Of a DNA stretch of 54,897 nucleotides, positions 7,993 to 17,807 are shown in pieces. This DNA comes from Nitrospiria bacterium. GTDB taxonomy: Bacteria; Nitrospirota; Nitrospiria; DASWJH01. Below the pieces are notes generated by a model. That model was given only the letters and a program-made list of their open reading frames with translations, had not been told where the DNA came from and made no database searches. Position 1 is the first letter of the stretch. Every line of letters starts with the position of its first letter. Location: NCBI GenBank assembly GCA_036397255.1, contig DASWJH010000084.1, positions 1 to 54,897 of the forward strand, written 5' to 3'. Position numbers and translations under genes: made by a program.

Positions 7993-8538
7993 TTAAATGG
8001 CCTTGAAGGAGTTTTTCTTTTGTATTTCCTCCAACGTTTTTGGCCAATCCTTTTTGAGTAACCGGGATAATGCGCGGTCCGCTAACAATTTTCCATGCGT
8101 CTGACAAGTGGGACAATAATGGGTCTCGTTGTCCTTATAACGAATTCGCTGAATGGGACTTTTGCAGTTGGGGCAGGGTTTTTTGAACCGCCCGTGGACA
8201 GACATTCCATCCCGAAAGGCTGTTACTTTATCAGGAAATTTATCCCCAGTTTCTTCCCGAAGGGTGTTCACCCATTGGGTGAGAGTTGCTCTTGCCGCGT
8301 TATACAAAATCCTGGTTTCTTCTTTCGTTAGATTTTTTGTCATTGCAATAGGGGATAAACGGGGGCGGTGAAAAATTTCATCGGAGTACGCATTGCTTAT
8401 TCCGCTCAACAGATGTGGATCGGTTAGGGCTCTTTTTAAGGTGTGATTTTTGTTTTTAAGAAGTTTGTAGAAAATATCGAAATCGGCGTTTAAAATATCA
8501 ATTCCCCCCGGGTCTTGAGCCTCAAGACTCTTCCCCCC
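7993..8538 (-). pseudogene. C-terminal fragment of formamidopyrimidine-DNA glycosylase (Fpg/MutM family)
   Basis: About 180 residues match the Fpg/Nei C-terminal half. They include the helix-two-turn-helix region LTDPHLLSGISNAYSDEI and a zinc finger with CPNCKSPIQRIRYKDNET followed by CPTCQT. The catalytic N-terminal domain (Pro2, Glu3 and the Lys of the beta-sandwich) is absent. Instead, the reading frame runs without interruption into a piece of sodium/solute symporter at a GGGGGG run near 8536. DNA binding may survive but glycosylase activity cannot be expected. Either a real deletion fused two genes or this is an assembly chimera. Confidence 0.85.
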
Positions 8539-9480
8539 TTGGATGGCTGTAAACACCAAAAGAATTAAACCTATGCAGAAAGAAAAGGCCCACACCTGTT
8601 GAGGGGCGAAAGGTTTAGGGTTGCGGTTTGCGAAAGCCCACATGGAAAATGCCGGAGCGGATTGAATACCCATCAAGGCAAACATATACATCAGAATCAT
8701 CATTCCCGTCCAGGCACCCCCGGTGGCCTTGGTTCCTTCAGGAACCCATTGAATGACCCCTGGAATGGCGAGGTAATGACTATAACCGTCCGGGGTTCGG
8801 TTGATATCTGTTTGCGCCAAAGCGGCGATTCCTTCATTCAACCGGCCCCAGCCCCCTACAAAATTCAATGTGGCCCAACCGATGGCAACAATGCCGAAGG
8901 CCAGAAGGAGACATTGTATGGTGTCCACATAAGCCACTGCACGCAATCCACCGGAAGCAACGTAGATTAAAACAACCGCGGACAACAGCCACATCCCCGC
9001 CTCAACCCCTAGCAAACCATCGGTTAAAACATTAAACAGAAAACCTGAAGCCCGCAATTGGAGCCCCAGGTATGGAATTGAAAACACCAAGGCAACCAGG
9101 ACCACCAGATTTCGGATTATGTCGGATTGAAAGTAATGGGAAAGCATCTCCCCCGGGGTGACATATCCGAAGCGTTTTCCCAACATCCACTGGCGTTTCA
9201 AAAAAATGACTCCAGTTAAAGGAATGGTAATAGCGTAGAATGAGGCATAGGCGTATTGAAACCCATCCCGGTATTAAAGGCCCGGATGCCCAATGAAAGT
9301 CCAACCGGAAAATGAAGTGGCCGTGGCGGCTAGAACAAAAACCCAGATGGGAATTCTTCTTCCTGCGATAAAGTAATCACTGGCGGTATATGCCGAGGAG
9401 GCACCTTTGATTCCCCAATAGATGCAATACATCCAATAGAGACCTACAAAAATGGCCAACCAGACAATAGCACCGTTCAT
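8539..9480 (-). pseudogene. truncated sodium:solute symporter (SSS family) with in-frame stop
   Basis: The frame starts at 9480 (MNGAIVWLAIFVGLYW) and shows the SSS-family opening ASDYFIAGRRIP and FSGWTFIGHPGL. It is then broken by TAA at 9274-9276, and continues in the same frame with YRDGFQYAYASFYA and KRFGYVTPGEML. Several transmembrane segments follow, ending at about the sixth or seventh. The remainder of the normal 500-plus residue transporter is missing and replaced in frame by the glycosylase fragment. Both the nonsense codon and the truncation mark it as non-functional. Confidence 0.85.
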
Positions 9481-10258
9481 ATATTTTTGGGTCTTCGTGT
9501 AATCGAGTGGGTGAAAACTGTTAAAAAGTGTTTAAGGTCCATACAGGGCAAGGGTCAAGTCAAAGTCATTCTGTGGTTGAAGCCTTTGAAGTATTAGAGG
9601 TTCCTGCAAAATCCAGTTCGTCATTCCCGAATGGTTTTATCAGGCCCGCCTGCCGGCAGGCAGGAATCCAGGATTCAAAAAATCAACATCTTCTGGATTC
9701 CCGCTCCCCGATAGAGGCATTCGAGGACAGGTTTCGCGGGAATGACGGGAAGGGCCTGGATTTCCGCTTTCCCCTGCCTGCAAGTGCCCGCCGGACAGGC
9801 GGGTAATGACGAAATTTACCCACTCACTTCCACGATGAGCCAGAAAAAGGAAATCACGATTACGCCCTAACCGGGTTGTAACCGTTTTTTAAAGACACCG
9901 ATTTTTAAAATCCCCCCACCGGGCTTACGAAAACTTTTTGTGTCATGAATCGATTATTTAAATGACAGTTTAGAAATCTCATTTCTTTCTCCTTTTTATG
10001 TTTTGAAACCTGTTCTAACACCCCCTCCTCAGGTTTCTATAAAGGGGAAATGAACCCCTGTTTGGATTCAGTTAAAATTGTGTAAAGGACCTAAAATCAA
10101 AAGCAGTAGGGGTAAAGGTCGCAAAGGTTAAGGGTTCCGAGGAAGAAGAGGTTTTCCGGAACGAAAATGGTCTGGGTGAAAAAAGAAATGGGTGTTGGAG
10201 TAGAAATAGTGCTTAAAATTTAATGTGAGGAAAATCTGGAGGCCCAAACCAACAAGTC
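9481..10258. other. long intergenic region with dispersed repeat
   Basis: Apart from the palindromic repeat at 9620-9748 and a related short piece around 9770-9810 (GCCCGCCGGACAGGCGGG hairpin), I see no gene, tRNA or recognisable structured RNA. Short reading frames here run through the repeat and are not credible. Confidence 0.6.
9620..9748. repeat. dispersed palindromic repeat, complete copy
   Basis: The element is bounded by GTCATTCCCG and CGGGAATGAC as terminal inverted repeats, with an internal CCGCCTGCCGGCAGGCAGG palindrome and the pair GGAATCCAGG/TCTGGATTCCC. Its right 96 bases match 1-96. It has no coding capacity, so it resembles a MITE or REP-like element. Confidence 0.8.
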
Positions 10259-10852
10259 TTATTTCTGCACCATTGGCCTAACTTCTTTAATTACTGCTTT
10301 TCCAATACTTCTAAGGGTTTCAACAACCCCTCTTCCTTGCGATGCAACGGCCTCAAAAAATGGGACATTGTATTCATTTAATAAACGATTCAAAACATCG
10401 ATTGTTGAAATATTGGGCAGGTCCCTTTTGTTGTATTGAATGACTAGGGGAAACCTATCTAGTTTTTTCCCTTCCTCTAAGAGATTTTCTTTCAGATTAT
10501 GGAAGCTCAACCGGTTAGAATCAAACGCCTCAATTTGAGAATCTGCGACAAAAACAACCCCGTCAGCCCCTCTGAGGACCAATTTTCGGGTGGTATTATA
10601 AAAAACCTGACCAGGAACCGTAAAAATATGAAACCGGACCTTGAAACCTTTTATCTCCCCCACTTCAAAAGGGAAAAAATCTAAAAAAATGGTCCGATCC
10701 CCTTGAGTGGGCACGATGGCTAATTTCCCCTTACTTTCCCCGGGAATCCGCTGATAGACCTTTTGAAGATTGGTTGTTTTTCCGCAAAGCCCAACACCAT
10801 AATAAACAATTTTCACGTTGATTTCATGGGTAGCGTAATTCACCAAGGCCAT
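10259..10852 (-). CDS. mglA: MglA-like small GTPase
   Basis: The 197-residue protein has the expected MglA start MALVNYATHEINVKIVYYG, a P-loop GVGLCGKT, the TVPGQ switch-II motif and NKRDLP for guanine specificity. MglA proteins set cell polarity and switch motility or pole-localised machines, normally with a roadblock-domain partner MglB, which is not seen here. ATG 10852 is chosen because it restores the family N-terminus; a TTG at 10873 adds seven residues. The gene follows the GGDEF-EAL gene by 21 bases on the same strand, so GTPase and c-di-GMP signalling may be co-expressed. Confidence 0.9.
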   Translation of the reverse strand: MALVNYATHEINVKIVYYGVGLCGKTTNLQKVYQRIPGESKGKLAIVPTQGDRTIFLDFFPFEVGEIKGFKVRFHIFTVPGQVFYNTTRKLVLRGADGVVFVADSQIEAFDSNRLSFHNLKENLLEEGKKLDRFPLVIQYNKRDLPNISTIDVLNRLLNEYNVPFFEAVASQGRGVVETLRSIGKAVIKEVRPMVQK

Positions 10853-10873
10853 TTTTATAACAACCCTCTGCAA

Positions 10874-12304
10874 TTATTTTTTGGGACCATCAAGCTCTTT
10901 TGGAAAACCAAGTAAATACCCTTGGACAGGGTCAATCCCCAGATCCTTCACCGCCTGTAATTCTTCTTCAGTTTCAACACCCTCTGCAATGATCCCTTCT
11001 TTGGAATAGTTCCGGAGTGCAAGAACCAAATCTCTTAAAAATTTCAAAAATTGCTTGGAGGAAACAGCTTGTACGATGGTGGACCGATCCATTTTGATAT
11101 AATCCGGAATCAGCTGAGAGATGAAAGGCAACGAAATAAATCCTGCACCAAAATCATCGATGGCAAATTTATACCCATGGGCTCGCCATAATTTAGTGAT
11201 TTTCAAATGATTTTCGATATCATAAAGCGCTTCCGCTTCCGAGATTTCAAGTATCACTTCCATATTTTGAGGTTTTGGATAGGGTTGAAACTGACCCAAA
11301 ACACCAAAATCCACATTTATGAAAACCCGTTCTAAGTTGAGTTCACTGGCCTTTTTCAGTTGTATTTTAAAACAAAGTGACTTGAGATCTTTCAACTGGC
11401 CCACGGCTTCATACCTTTTAAAAAAATCCTGGATGCTCAACTTACCCTCTGGATCCCGGCTCAAGGCTTCATGACCCAACACGGTATTGGTCCGGACATC
11501 CACCACCGCTTGGAAAACAACGTTTACCGTTTTTTCATCCAAGCGATATTCTTCCTCACCGATGTGGATTTTATCTCCACCCTTTTTTGCAATATACAGG
11601 GCACGGTCCGCTAAACGGATCAATTCATCTACATCCCTCCCATGCTCGGGAAAAAGGGAAACCCCAATGCTAATATCCAGGTCTAACGGGGCGGTATGGT
11701 TTATTCTTCCTATTCCTTTTCGAATCCGATCCGCCACGATCAAAACCCCCTGACGGGTGGTCTCTGATAAAACCACCAGAATTTCATCTCCTCCCCAACG
11801 AAAAACCAAATCGACACCCCGAGTCGCATCCCGGATACTTTTTGCAACCTTTTTTAAAACCTCATCCCCCACTTGATGCCCTAAGGTATCATTAATATTT
11901 TTAAACCGATCCAAATCGCAAAGGAGAATGGCCACAAGATGATGGGCCCGCTCCGCCCGATTGATTTCATCCTCAATCCGTTCATCTAAATATTGCCGGT
12001 TGAGTAACCCTGTCAGGGTGTCCCGCATGGCCTGTTTTTCTAAAAGCCGTCTGGTTCGCCCAATTGAAACCCGGGCTTGGACCGCATAACCGCAAAAAAG
12101 TCCAATAAGAATGACAAACCCTGTTATTTCTTTATAAGAAATAAAATTAAAAGCAGGGGATACCCCATCCCCGTCGCTTGAGAAAATAAAAAAAGTTACC
12201 ACGGCAAATCCACCGAAGGCAATTAAAAGGGTCAGGGTAAGAACCCAAAGCTGCCATTCGCGTTTTTCAATGACCTTAATTCCCCCTTGAGGAATTTCTT
12301 TCAC
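10874..12304 (-). CDS. membrane GGDEF-EAL dual-domain c-di-GMP protein
   Basis: The 476-residue protein has two N-terminal membrane segments (about 18-40 and 59-76), a GGDEF domain with the catalytic variant RWGGDEI (about residue 167), and an EAL domain beginning HEALSRDP. The EAL part keeps DDFGAGF, IKMDRS, AEGVE and VQGYLLG, so phosphodiesterase chemistry looks intact; the cyclase loop is GGDEI rather than GGDEF and could also be active. It could make, break or sense cyclic-di-GMP at the inner membrane. It is upstream of mglA in the same operon. Confidence 0.9.
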   Translation of the reverse strand: MKEIPQGGIKVIEKREWQLWVLTLTLLIAFGGFAVVTFFIFSSDGDGVSPAFNFISYKEITGFVILIGLFCGYAVQARVSIGRTRRLLEKQAMRDTLTGLLNRQYLDERIEDEINRAERAHHLVAILLCDLDRFKNINDTLGHQVGDEVLKKVAKSIRDATRGVDLVFRWGGDEILVVLSETTRQGVLIVADRIRKGIGRINHTAPLDLDISIGVSLFPEHGRDVDELIRLADRALYIAKKGGDKIHIGEEEYRLDEKTVNVVFQAVVDVRTNTVLGHEALSRDPEGKLSIQDFFKRYEAVGQLKDLKSLCFKIQLKKASELNLERVFINVDFGVLGQFQPYPKPQNMEVILEISEAEALYDIENHLKITKLWRAHGYKFAIDDFGAGFISLPFISQLIPDYIKMDRSTIVQAVSSKQFLKFLRDLVLALRNYSKEGIIAEGVETEEELQAVKDLGIDPVQGYLLGFPKELDGPKK

Positions 12305-12590
12305 AAAGACTCCTTCCCAATAAATTATTTCACAAAACCTGGATGGACTCTTAAGTATACCAACTCTTTGAAATTGGTCAAAAACTGAAACACAATCCTT
12401 TTAAATGAAACCAATGAGAGTCCTGCCAAACACAGTTGCAAGAGGGATCGATGACTTCTACCCCTTTTGGGGTTTGAAAATTGAATCGAAAGAAAATGGA
12501 AGGCCTTGGGTGAAAGGGGAGGGAAAACCGTTATGATATTCTGGTTTCCGGTTGAGGGTACAAACTCATTTTAACCCTAAATTTTTTTTC

Positions 12591-12726
12591 AATAAAAATC
12601 CCCGCAGCAAGACTGCGGGATATTCAGAGGAAAAGCTAAATCCTCAAATCCCCCTTTATCCCCCTTTTCTAAAGGGGGAACCTAAGCGGTCACCCCGAAG
12701 CTCGCTACGGGGAATAGCAAGTTTAA
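12591..12726. repeat. repeat B, triple-hairpin element, copy 1
   Basis: The 136-base unit matches 30463-30600 almost base for base. Three consecutive hairpins are visible: CCCGCAG-CAAGA-CTGCGGG, CCCCCTTT-TCT-AAAGGGGG and CCCCG..CGGGG. In this copy the middle of the third hairpin reads GAAGCTCGCTAC, where the other copy has GTAGCGAGCTAC, as though the loop were flipped. It forms the end of the truncated zinc-ribbon gene frame. Confidence 0.85.
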
Positions 12727-13125
12727 TGTCTTCGTTCCCCTGAGCGGGTAAAAAAGGCCTAAAAAATGTTTGCAGTCCACACAGGGAAAGGACTTTGAGG
12801 AATTCATGGATGTGATTTGATTTGCAAATAGGAAAAGAGAAAAAGTTTGGGCTAAAAAGGACAGCCGGCAAGACAAACAATAGGGGTGATTATCCCCCTC
12901 AACCACCATCCAATTGCACACCTTATATGTGACGTAGTTAACACACATTCGATATCGCCCTTGGACTCCGGATGGATTTTGCAAATGCCATAACCCGTGG
13001 GGTCCCGGGTCCAAGCCACCCAACATATAACGATCCGGTAGAAAACCCACCAAACGGCCACACACCAAACAGGATGAGTTCTCAAAATGAAGCTGGTTTT
13101 TACACTGACAAAAAAAGGTTTTCAT
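12682..13125 (-). pseudogene. N-terminal zinc-ribbon of a putative zinc-binding metallopeptidase, truncated
   Basis: Residues 1-88 match the zinc-ribbon start of the family annotated as putative zinc-binding metallopeptidase (DUF2248-like). The Cys pairs are FCQCKNQLHFENSSCLVCG, and later CVNYVTYKVCNW and HPYCLSCRL. The normal protein continues for more than 200 residues into the peptidase domain, which is absent. After CRL the frame becomes unrelated sequence, and its last residues are encoded inside repeat B. The fragment may still be expressed but cannot be a peptidase. Confidence 0.65.
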
Positions 13126-13376
13126 TTTAACAAAAGCAAAAACCCCTTATTTGGGTTAACAGGATTTCAATTGAGACCCGGTTAGAACATTATACCAAAA
13201 AAGATTTTCCTCCTCTATAAAATGGATTCCCAGAGAAAAGCCAATGGGGTTAACTCCTCTTACCCGTTAAGCAATTTTAACTAACCTAAACCATGATCAT
13301 ATGATGATGAAGAAGGTTCTCATCCTCATCAAAGGCGCCGTTGGGATTTCTACTTTTATGATGGATTTTTGAGCAT

Positions 13377-13453
13377 TGGTGCGCCTGGAGGGATTCGAAC
13401 CCCCGACCCCTTGGTTCGAAGCCAAGTACTCTATCCAGCTGAGCTACAGGCGC
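13377..13453 (-). tRNA. tRNA-Arg (anticodon TCG), CCA encoded
   Basis: The reverse complement folds as a full cloverleaf. The acceptor stem is GCGCCTG/CAGGCGC, the D-arm contains AGCTCAGCTGGATAG, the anticodon stem CTTGG/CCAAG encloses loop CTTCGAA with anticodon TCG, and the T-arm contains GGTTCGAATCC. Discriminator A and CCA are encoded in the DNA (13377-13380). Confidence 0.95.
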
Positions 13454-13630
13454 GGAATGAGATGGGTTTTGAATTAGCGGAGGGGAATCTGAACCCCCTC
13501 CCCGTCGTCCTTGCCCTTCGGGCGGAACTCCTCCGAGGGGGCCAAGCCCATTAGGGCACCGAATTCATCGATGGTTACCCCATGGGAGCACACCCTCCTC
13601 AAAACCTACACGGGGTTGGGGTTATTTTTT

Positions 13631-13707
13631 TGGGGTGAGTGAGGGGAATTGAACCCCCAACCCCTGGAGCCACAGTCCAGTGCTCTAACCGTTGAGCTAC
13701 ACTCACC
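13631..13707 (-). tRNA. tRNA-His (anticodon GTG), CCA and G-1 encoded
   Basis: The acceptor stem is GTGAGTG/CACTCAC, the anticodon stem CTGGA/TCCAG encloses loop CTGTGGC with anticodon GTG, and the T-arm reads GGGGGTTCAATTCCCC. A G at 13707 gives the histidine-specific G-1, opposite discriminator C (13634), followed by encoded CCA. Confidence 0.95.
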
Positions 13708-13855
13708 ATCAATCCTATTTTGATACCTAAAAAGAATGCAAAGAAAAATGATAATTTTACCAATTGCCGATAGGCTTGATTTTTCTAACATGTTGGTAGA
13801 AGGGATGTCAATAGGCTCGCATTGTATCTTTTAAATTTACTTAATTTCTTGGAAA

Positions 13856-16447
13856 TTAACCTGAGGATTGAAAGGCTAATTTACCATCTTTCACGTCAAC
13901 CTGGATGGAATCCCCCTCTTTGAATTCCCCTTGAAGAAGACTCACAGCAAGTGGATTAAGGATATCCCGTTGAATCACCCGCTTCAATGGCCTCGCCCCA
14001 AACACAGGATCATACCCTTCCTGAGCCAAATATCTTTTAGCGGCCTGGGTTAAATCTAATTCAAGGCGTCGATCCGTTAAACGTTTTCGAACAAGCGCTA
14101 TCTGGATCTCTACAATTTTCCCAAGCTGTTCCATGCTTAACCCGTGGAAAATAATGATATCATCCACACGGTTGAGGAATTCGGGGCGGAACTGTTCTCG
14201 GAGGGCTCCCATGACCAAGGATTCCATTTTCTTCTCTTCTTTCCCGCCAAGTTCCTGAATATGTTGACTTCCTAAGTTTGATGTCATGATCACCACACAA
14301 TTTCTAAAATCCACTTTTCGGCCATGCCCATCGGTCAGCCGGCCATCATCCAGCAGTTGGAGTAATATGTTAAAAACATCTGGATGGCCTTTTTCAATTT
14401 CGTCAAATAAGAGGACACAGTAAGGCCGGCGGCGAACCGCCTCCGTGAGCTGGCCCCCTTCCTCGTACCCGACATACCCTGGGGGAGCCCCGATTAAACG
14501 GGCAACGGAATGCTTTTCCATATATTCTGACATATCTATCCGCGTCATGGCCTGCTCATCATCAAAAAGAAACTCGGCCAAAGCACGGCTAAGTTCCGTT
14601 TTCCCTACTCCGGTGGGCCCCAGAAAAATAAAAGAACCCAAAGGCCGGTTGGGGTCCTGAATGCCTGCCCTTGCTCTTCGAATCGCATTGGAAACCGCTG
14701 TCACCGCCTCTTCTTGGCCAATAACCCTTTTTCGAAGACGTTCCTCCATATGAATGAGTTTTTCAACTTCCCCTTCTATCATCCGTTGAACTGGAATACC
14801 TGTCCATTTTGACACAATCGCGGCTACATCCTCTTGATCCACCTCTTCCTTCAGCATTTTATGTTCCGTTTGAAGATCCACCAACCGTTTATTTTCTTCT
14901 TCCAAAGCCTTTCCCAGCTCAATGAGCTTTCCGTATTTGAGTTCCGCCGCTTTTCCTAAATCTCCCTCCCGCTCGGCACGTTCTGCCTCCCCCTTGAACT
15001 GCTCTAACTGCTCTTTGTATTTGCGAATCCGCTGAATGACATCTTTCTCAGCCTGCCACTGGCCCTTAAGCTGACCTCCCTGCTCCCTCAGTTCCGACAA
15101 CTCTTTCTCAATCTTCTCCAAACGCTGTTTTGAAACCTCATCCTGTTCCTTTCGGACCGCCTCCCGCTCGATCTCCAATTGCTTGGAACGGCGCTCGATT
15201 TCATCCACTTCGGATGGCATACTATCTATTTCCATTCGAAGTCGGGAAGCAGCTTCATCAATTAAGTCGATGGCTTTGTCGGGAAGAAACCGATCAGAAA
15301 TATACCGGTGAGAAAGGATCGCCGCTGTGACCAATGCATTATCCTTAATCCTGACCCCGTGATGGACCTCATACCGTTCTTTGAGCCCCCGCAAAATGGA
15401 AATGGTATCTTCAACCGTCGGTTCTCCAACCAAAACGGGTTGAAATCTTCTCTCTAGTGCAGCATCTTTTTCAATATATTTTCGATATTCATTTAAGGTG
15501 GTCGCACCAACGCAACGAAGCTCTCCTCTGGCCAAAGGGGGTTTCAGCATGTTGGAGGCGTCCATGGCCCCTTCTGCTGCCCCCGCCCCAACCAAGGTAT
15601 GAAGCTCATCAATGAAAAGAATAACCTTACCTTCGGACTCCACGATCTCCCGAATGACCGCTTTTAACCGATCCTCAAACTCTCCCCGGAATTTTGCCCC
15701 GGCAATGAGGGAACCCATATCCAAGGCCACAATCTTCTTGTCTTTTAAACCTTCGGGAACATCACCATTCACCACCCGTTGGGCAAGCCCTTCAGCGAGG
15801 GCGGTTTTTCCAACCCCCGGCTCACCGATTAAAACCGGGTTATTTTTGGTTCGGCGGGAGAGAACCTGGATAACCCGTCGGATTTCCTCATCCCTTCCGA
15901 TAACTGGATCCAACTTCCCACGCCGGGCAAGGTCTGTTAGGTCTTTGCTATACCGAGCCAATGCTTGATACTTTTCTTCTGGAGAGGGGTCCGTGACCCG
16001 CTGGGTTCCACGGATTTCCAAAAGAACTTTTAATATTCGATCCCGGGTCACCCCTCCTTCCTTCAGCAATCTTCCCGCTGCACCATCACCCTCTGCAAGG
16101 GCCAGTAAAAAATGCTCCGTGCTGATATACTCATCCTTCAGCTTGGATGCCTCCTCCTCCGACCGGTCAAATACCCCTTTCATACGAGGGGTAATATACA
16201 CCTGACCTGCTGACCCGGGTCCTTCCACCCGAGGCAATTGGTCCACTTCTTTTTCTGCCTTTTTGCGAATCCCACCCCAATCCACTCCTAATTTTTTAAG
16301 AAGCGAGGGAATCAAACCTTCCTTCTGGATTAATAAAGCCAGCAGCAAATGCTCCGCATCCATCTGTTGTTGGTTTCGTTTCTCGGCCAGTTGCTGGGCC
16401 TCTTGAATGGCCTCTTGGGATTTTATGGTTAAACGATCAAAACGCAT
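13856..16447 (-). CDS. clpB: ATP-dependent disaggregase ClpB
   Basis: The 863-residue length is typical of ClpB. An N-terminal repeat domain (about 1-145) starts [18 protein letters not shown]. The first AAA module has GEPGVGKT, a long charged coiled-coil middle domain lies around residues 405-530, and the second AAA module has GPTGVGKT and [13 protein letters not shown], with arginine-rich [13 protein letters not shown] near the end. With DnaK it resolubilises aggregated proteins. The gene sits 47 bases downstream of an HspR-like repressor, a known heat-shock arrangement. Confidence 0.97.
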   Translation of the reverse strand: MRFDRLTIKSQEAIQEAQQLAEKRNQQQMDAEHLLLALLIQKEGLIPSLLKKLGVDWGGIRKKAEKEVDQLPRVEGPGSAGQVYITPRMKGVFDRSEEEASKLKDEYISTEHFLLALAEGDGAAGRLLKEGGVTRDRILKVLLEIRGTQRVTDPSPEEKYQALARYSKDLTDLARRGKLDPVIGRDEEIRRVIQVLSRRTKNNPVLIGEPGVGKTALAEGLAQRVVNGDVPEGLKDKKIVALDMGSLIAGAKFRGEFEDRLKAVIREIVESEGKVILFIDELHTLVGAGAAEGAMDASNMLKPPLARGELRCVGATTLNEYRKYIEKDAALERRFQPVLVGEPTVEDTISILRGLKERYEVHHGVRIKDNALVTAAILSHRYISDRFLPDKAIDLIDEAASRLRMEIDSMPSEVDEIERRSKQLEIEREAVRKEQDEVSKQRLEKIEKELSELREQGGQLKGQWQAEKDVIQRIRKYKEQLEQFKGEAERAEREGDLGKAAELKYGKLIELGKALEEENKRLVDLQTEHKMLKEEVDQEDVAAIVSKWTGIPVQRMIEGEVEKLIHMEERLRKRVIGQEEAVTAVSNAIRRARAGIQDPNRPLGSFIFLGPTGVGKTELSRALAEFLFDDEQAMTRIDMSEYMEKHSVARLIGAPPGYVGYEEGGQLTEAVRRRPYCVLLFDEIEKGHPDVFNILLQLLDDGRLTDGHGRKVDFRNCVVIMTSNLGSQHIQELGGKEEKKMESLVMGALREQFRPEFLNRVDDIIIFHGLSMEQLGKIVEIQIALVRKRLTDRRLELDLTQAAKRYLAQEGYDPVFGARPLKRVIQRDILNPLAVSLLQGEFKEGDSIQVDVKDGKLAFQSSG

Positions 16448-16494
16448 GGTCTTATTCCTCCAAATCCATTTCCAAAAAATTTTTCGTTTTTCAT

Positions 16495-16863
16495 TTAATC
16501 GGGATCACACGCCGAGAACCTTTTTTTCGGTTGAACAGATTCAGACAGGTGATTGCGGGTGTCCATTATATCTTGCAACAATTTCTCCAATTCCTGTATT
16601 TCTTCACTCCTAAAACTCCGCCCACGCCAAATCATCTGGAGAATCATCTCCACCCCTGCCAGATTGACTCCAAAATCCCGGGTTAAACGGATCACCAGTT
16701 TTAAATGCTCCACATCTTCTTGTGAATAGAGTCTGGTATTTCCCTTTGAGCGGCTGGGAACAATCAAACCTTCCCTTTCATAAATCCTCAGCGTTTGGGG
16801 ATGAACCTGAAGAAGCTCGGCCACAACCCCTATCATGTAGGCCGGTTGTTTTTTTTCAAACAT
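16495..16863 (-). CDS. hspR: MerR-type heat-shock repressor, HspR-like
   Basis: The 122-residue protein has a MerR helix-turn-helix ([26 protein letters not shown]) and the [14 protein letters not shown] wing, followed by a short helical region and a basic tail. The lack of a long effector domain and the position immediately before clpB point to HspR. HspR binds HAIR operators (CTTGAGT-N7-ACTCAAG). Only a half-like CTTGAAT occurs upstream (near 16933), so operator assignment is weak. The divergent neighbour is the lytic transglycosylase gene. Confidence 0.82.
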   Translation of the reverse strand: MFEKKQPAYMIGVVAELLQVHPQTLRIYEREGLIVPSRSKGNTRLYSQEDVEHLKLVIRLTRDFGVNLAGVEMILQMIWRGRSFRSEEIQELEKLLQDIMDTRNHLSESVQPKKRFSACDPD

Positions 16864-16998
16864 ATAAAAATAAAACCTCTCCTAATCCCATAGGGCTCAA
16901 CAATAAAAACATTAAATAATGATCTAAAAGCTGCTTGAATTAATACACTGGCCTAACCGGAAATTTCAAAAATCTAATATATAAAACGTGACTAGCGT

Positions 16999-17033
16999 AA
17001 ACTATAAAACCTTATAAATCTACTATAAAGTTT
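16999..17033. promoter_or_regulatory. helically phased TATAAA repeats upstream of transglycosylase promoter
   Basis: TATAAA occurs three times (beginning about 17003, 17013 and 17024), roughly one helical turn apart. The block is flanked by AAACT at 16999 and AGTTT at 17029. It lies just upstream of the -35 box at 17040, where an UP-like element or an operator for either divergent gene could sit. Confidence 0.35.
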
Positions 17034-17039
17034 GAAAAT

Positions 17040-17068
17040 TTGACAGTGCAGGGGGTGGGTGTTATGGT
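17040..17068 (+). promoter_or_regulatory. sigma-70 promoter for lytic transglycosylase gene
   Basis: A perfect TTGACA (17040-17045) is followed after exactly 17 bases by TATGGT (17063-17068). The gene starts 35 bases later. The same TTGACA-N17-TATGGT pair occurs at 25048. Confidence 0.65.
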
Positions 17069-17102
17069 TTTTGTAGATTAAATCAGGAAACCAAATCAGA
17101 AC

Positions 17103-17807
17103 ATGCAAAAAACATTGATTATATTAATGTTTTCTATTTTATGGATGGTGGGGGAAGCCCTGACCTTATCCCCAAAGACTTTTCCAGGAGAAATTTTTCA
17201 ATATATAGATGATCAAGGAGTGATTCATTTCACAAACGTTCCAACCGATCCCCGATTTAGACCCCAATTAATTCCTAAACTTCCCAATTTTCCCCCTGTC
17301 CGCTATGGTTATTTTGACTTTCACAATACCATTCATTCTGTGGCCCGCAGGGAAGGAATCGACCCCCTTTTAATTCGGGCGGTGATCAAAGTGGAATCCA
17401 ACTTCAATCCATATGCAATATCTAAAAAAGGGGCACGGGGGTTAATGCAGTTAATGCCTCCAACCGCATCTTCCCTTGCCGTTCAAAATCCATTTGATCC
17501 CATTGAAAATATTACAGGAGGGGTTCGGTACCTAAAATACCTTCTCAACCGATTCGAAAATAACCTGATTCTTTCTCTTGCCGCCTACAATGCGGGGGAA
17601 AAAGCAGTGGAAAGGCACAAAACGATTCCACCCTACAAAGAAACAAAGCATTATGTGGCCAAGGTCCTTGGGCTATATAAACAATATATCCAGGAAGAAA
17701 GGATCAAAACCACGACCCGGATTTTTACATCCAAGGGAAATCTTCAATTTCATCATCCTCCCAATGCTCATCAGGAAATGAGGACTTCCACTGTACAATT
17801 TGACTGA
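17103..17807 (+). CDS. secreted lytic transglycosylase (SLT) with DUF4124-like N-terminus
   Basis: The 234-residue protein has a signal peptide (about 1-19), then a short DUF4124-like strand region (IFQYIDDQGVIHFTNVPTDPRF), then a Slt-type transglycosylase domain (about 75-190). Glu in VIKVESNFNPYA is the likely catalytic acid, followed by GARGLMQLMP and AAYNAGEKAV. It should cleave peptidoglycan glycan strands in the periplasm. The last 37 bases overlap the convergent nadB gene. A -35/-10 pair lies 35 bases upstream. Confidence 0.93.
   Translation: MQKTLIILMFSILWMVGEALTLSPKTFPGEIFQYIDDQGVIHFTNVPTDPRFRPQLIPKLPNFPPVRYGYFDFHNTIHSVARREGIDPLLIRAVIKVESNFNPYAISKKGARGLMQLMPPTASSLAVQNPFDPIENITGGVRYLKYLLNRFENNLILSLAAYNAGEKAVERHKTIPPYKETKHYVAKVLGLYKQYIQEERIKTTTRIFTSKGNLQFHHPPNAHQEMRTSTVQFD

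Noticed and set aside
9528-9806. 92-residue plus-strand frame
   Set aside because: It runs through the palindromic repeat, so the coding appearance is an artefact of the repeat.
13454-13630. Third tRNA between the Arg and His genes
   Set aside because: The T-loop lacks the conserved A58, the block is only about 58 bases between paired ends, and no D-arm or anticodon arm is visible.
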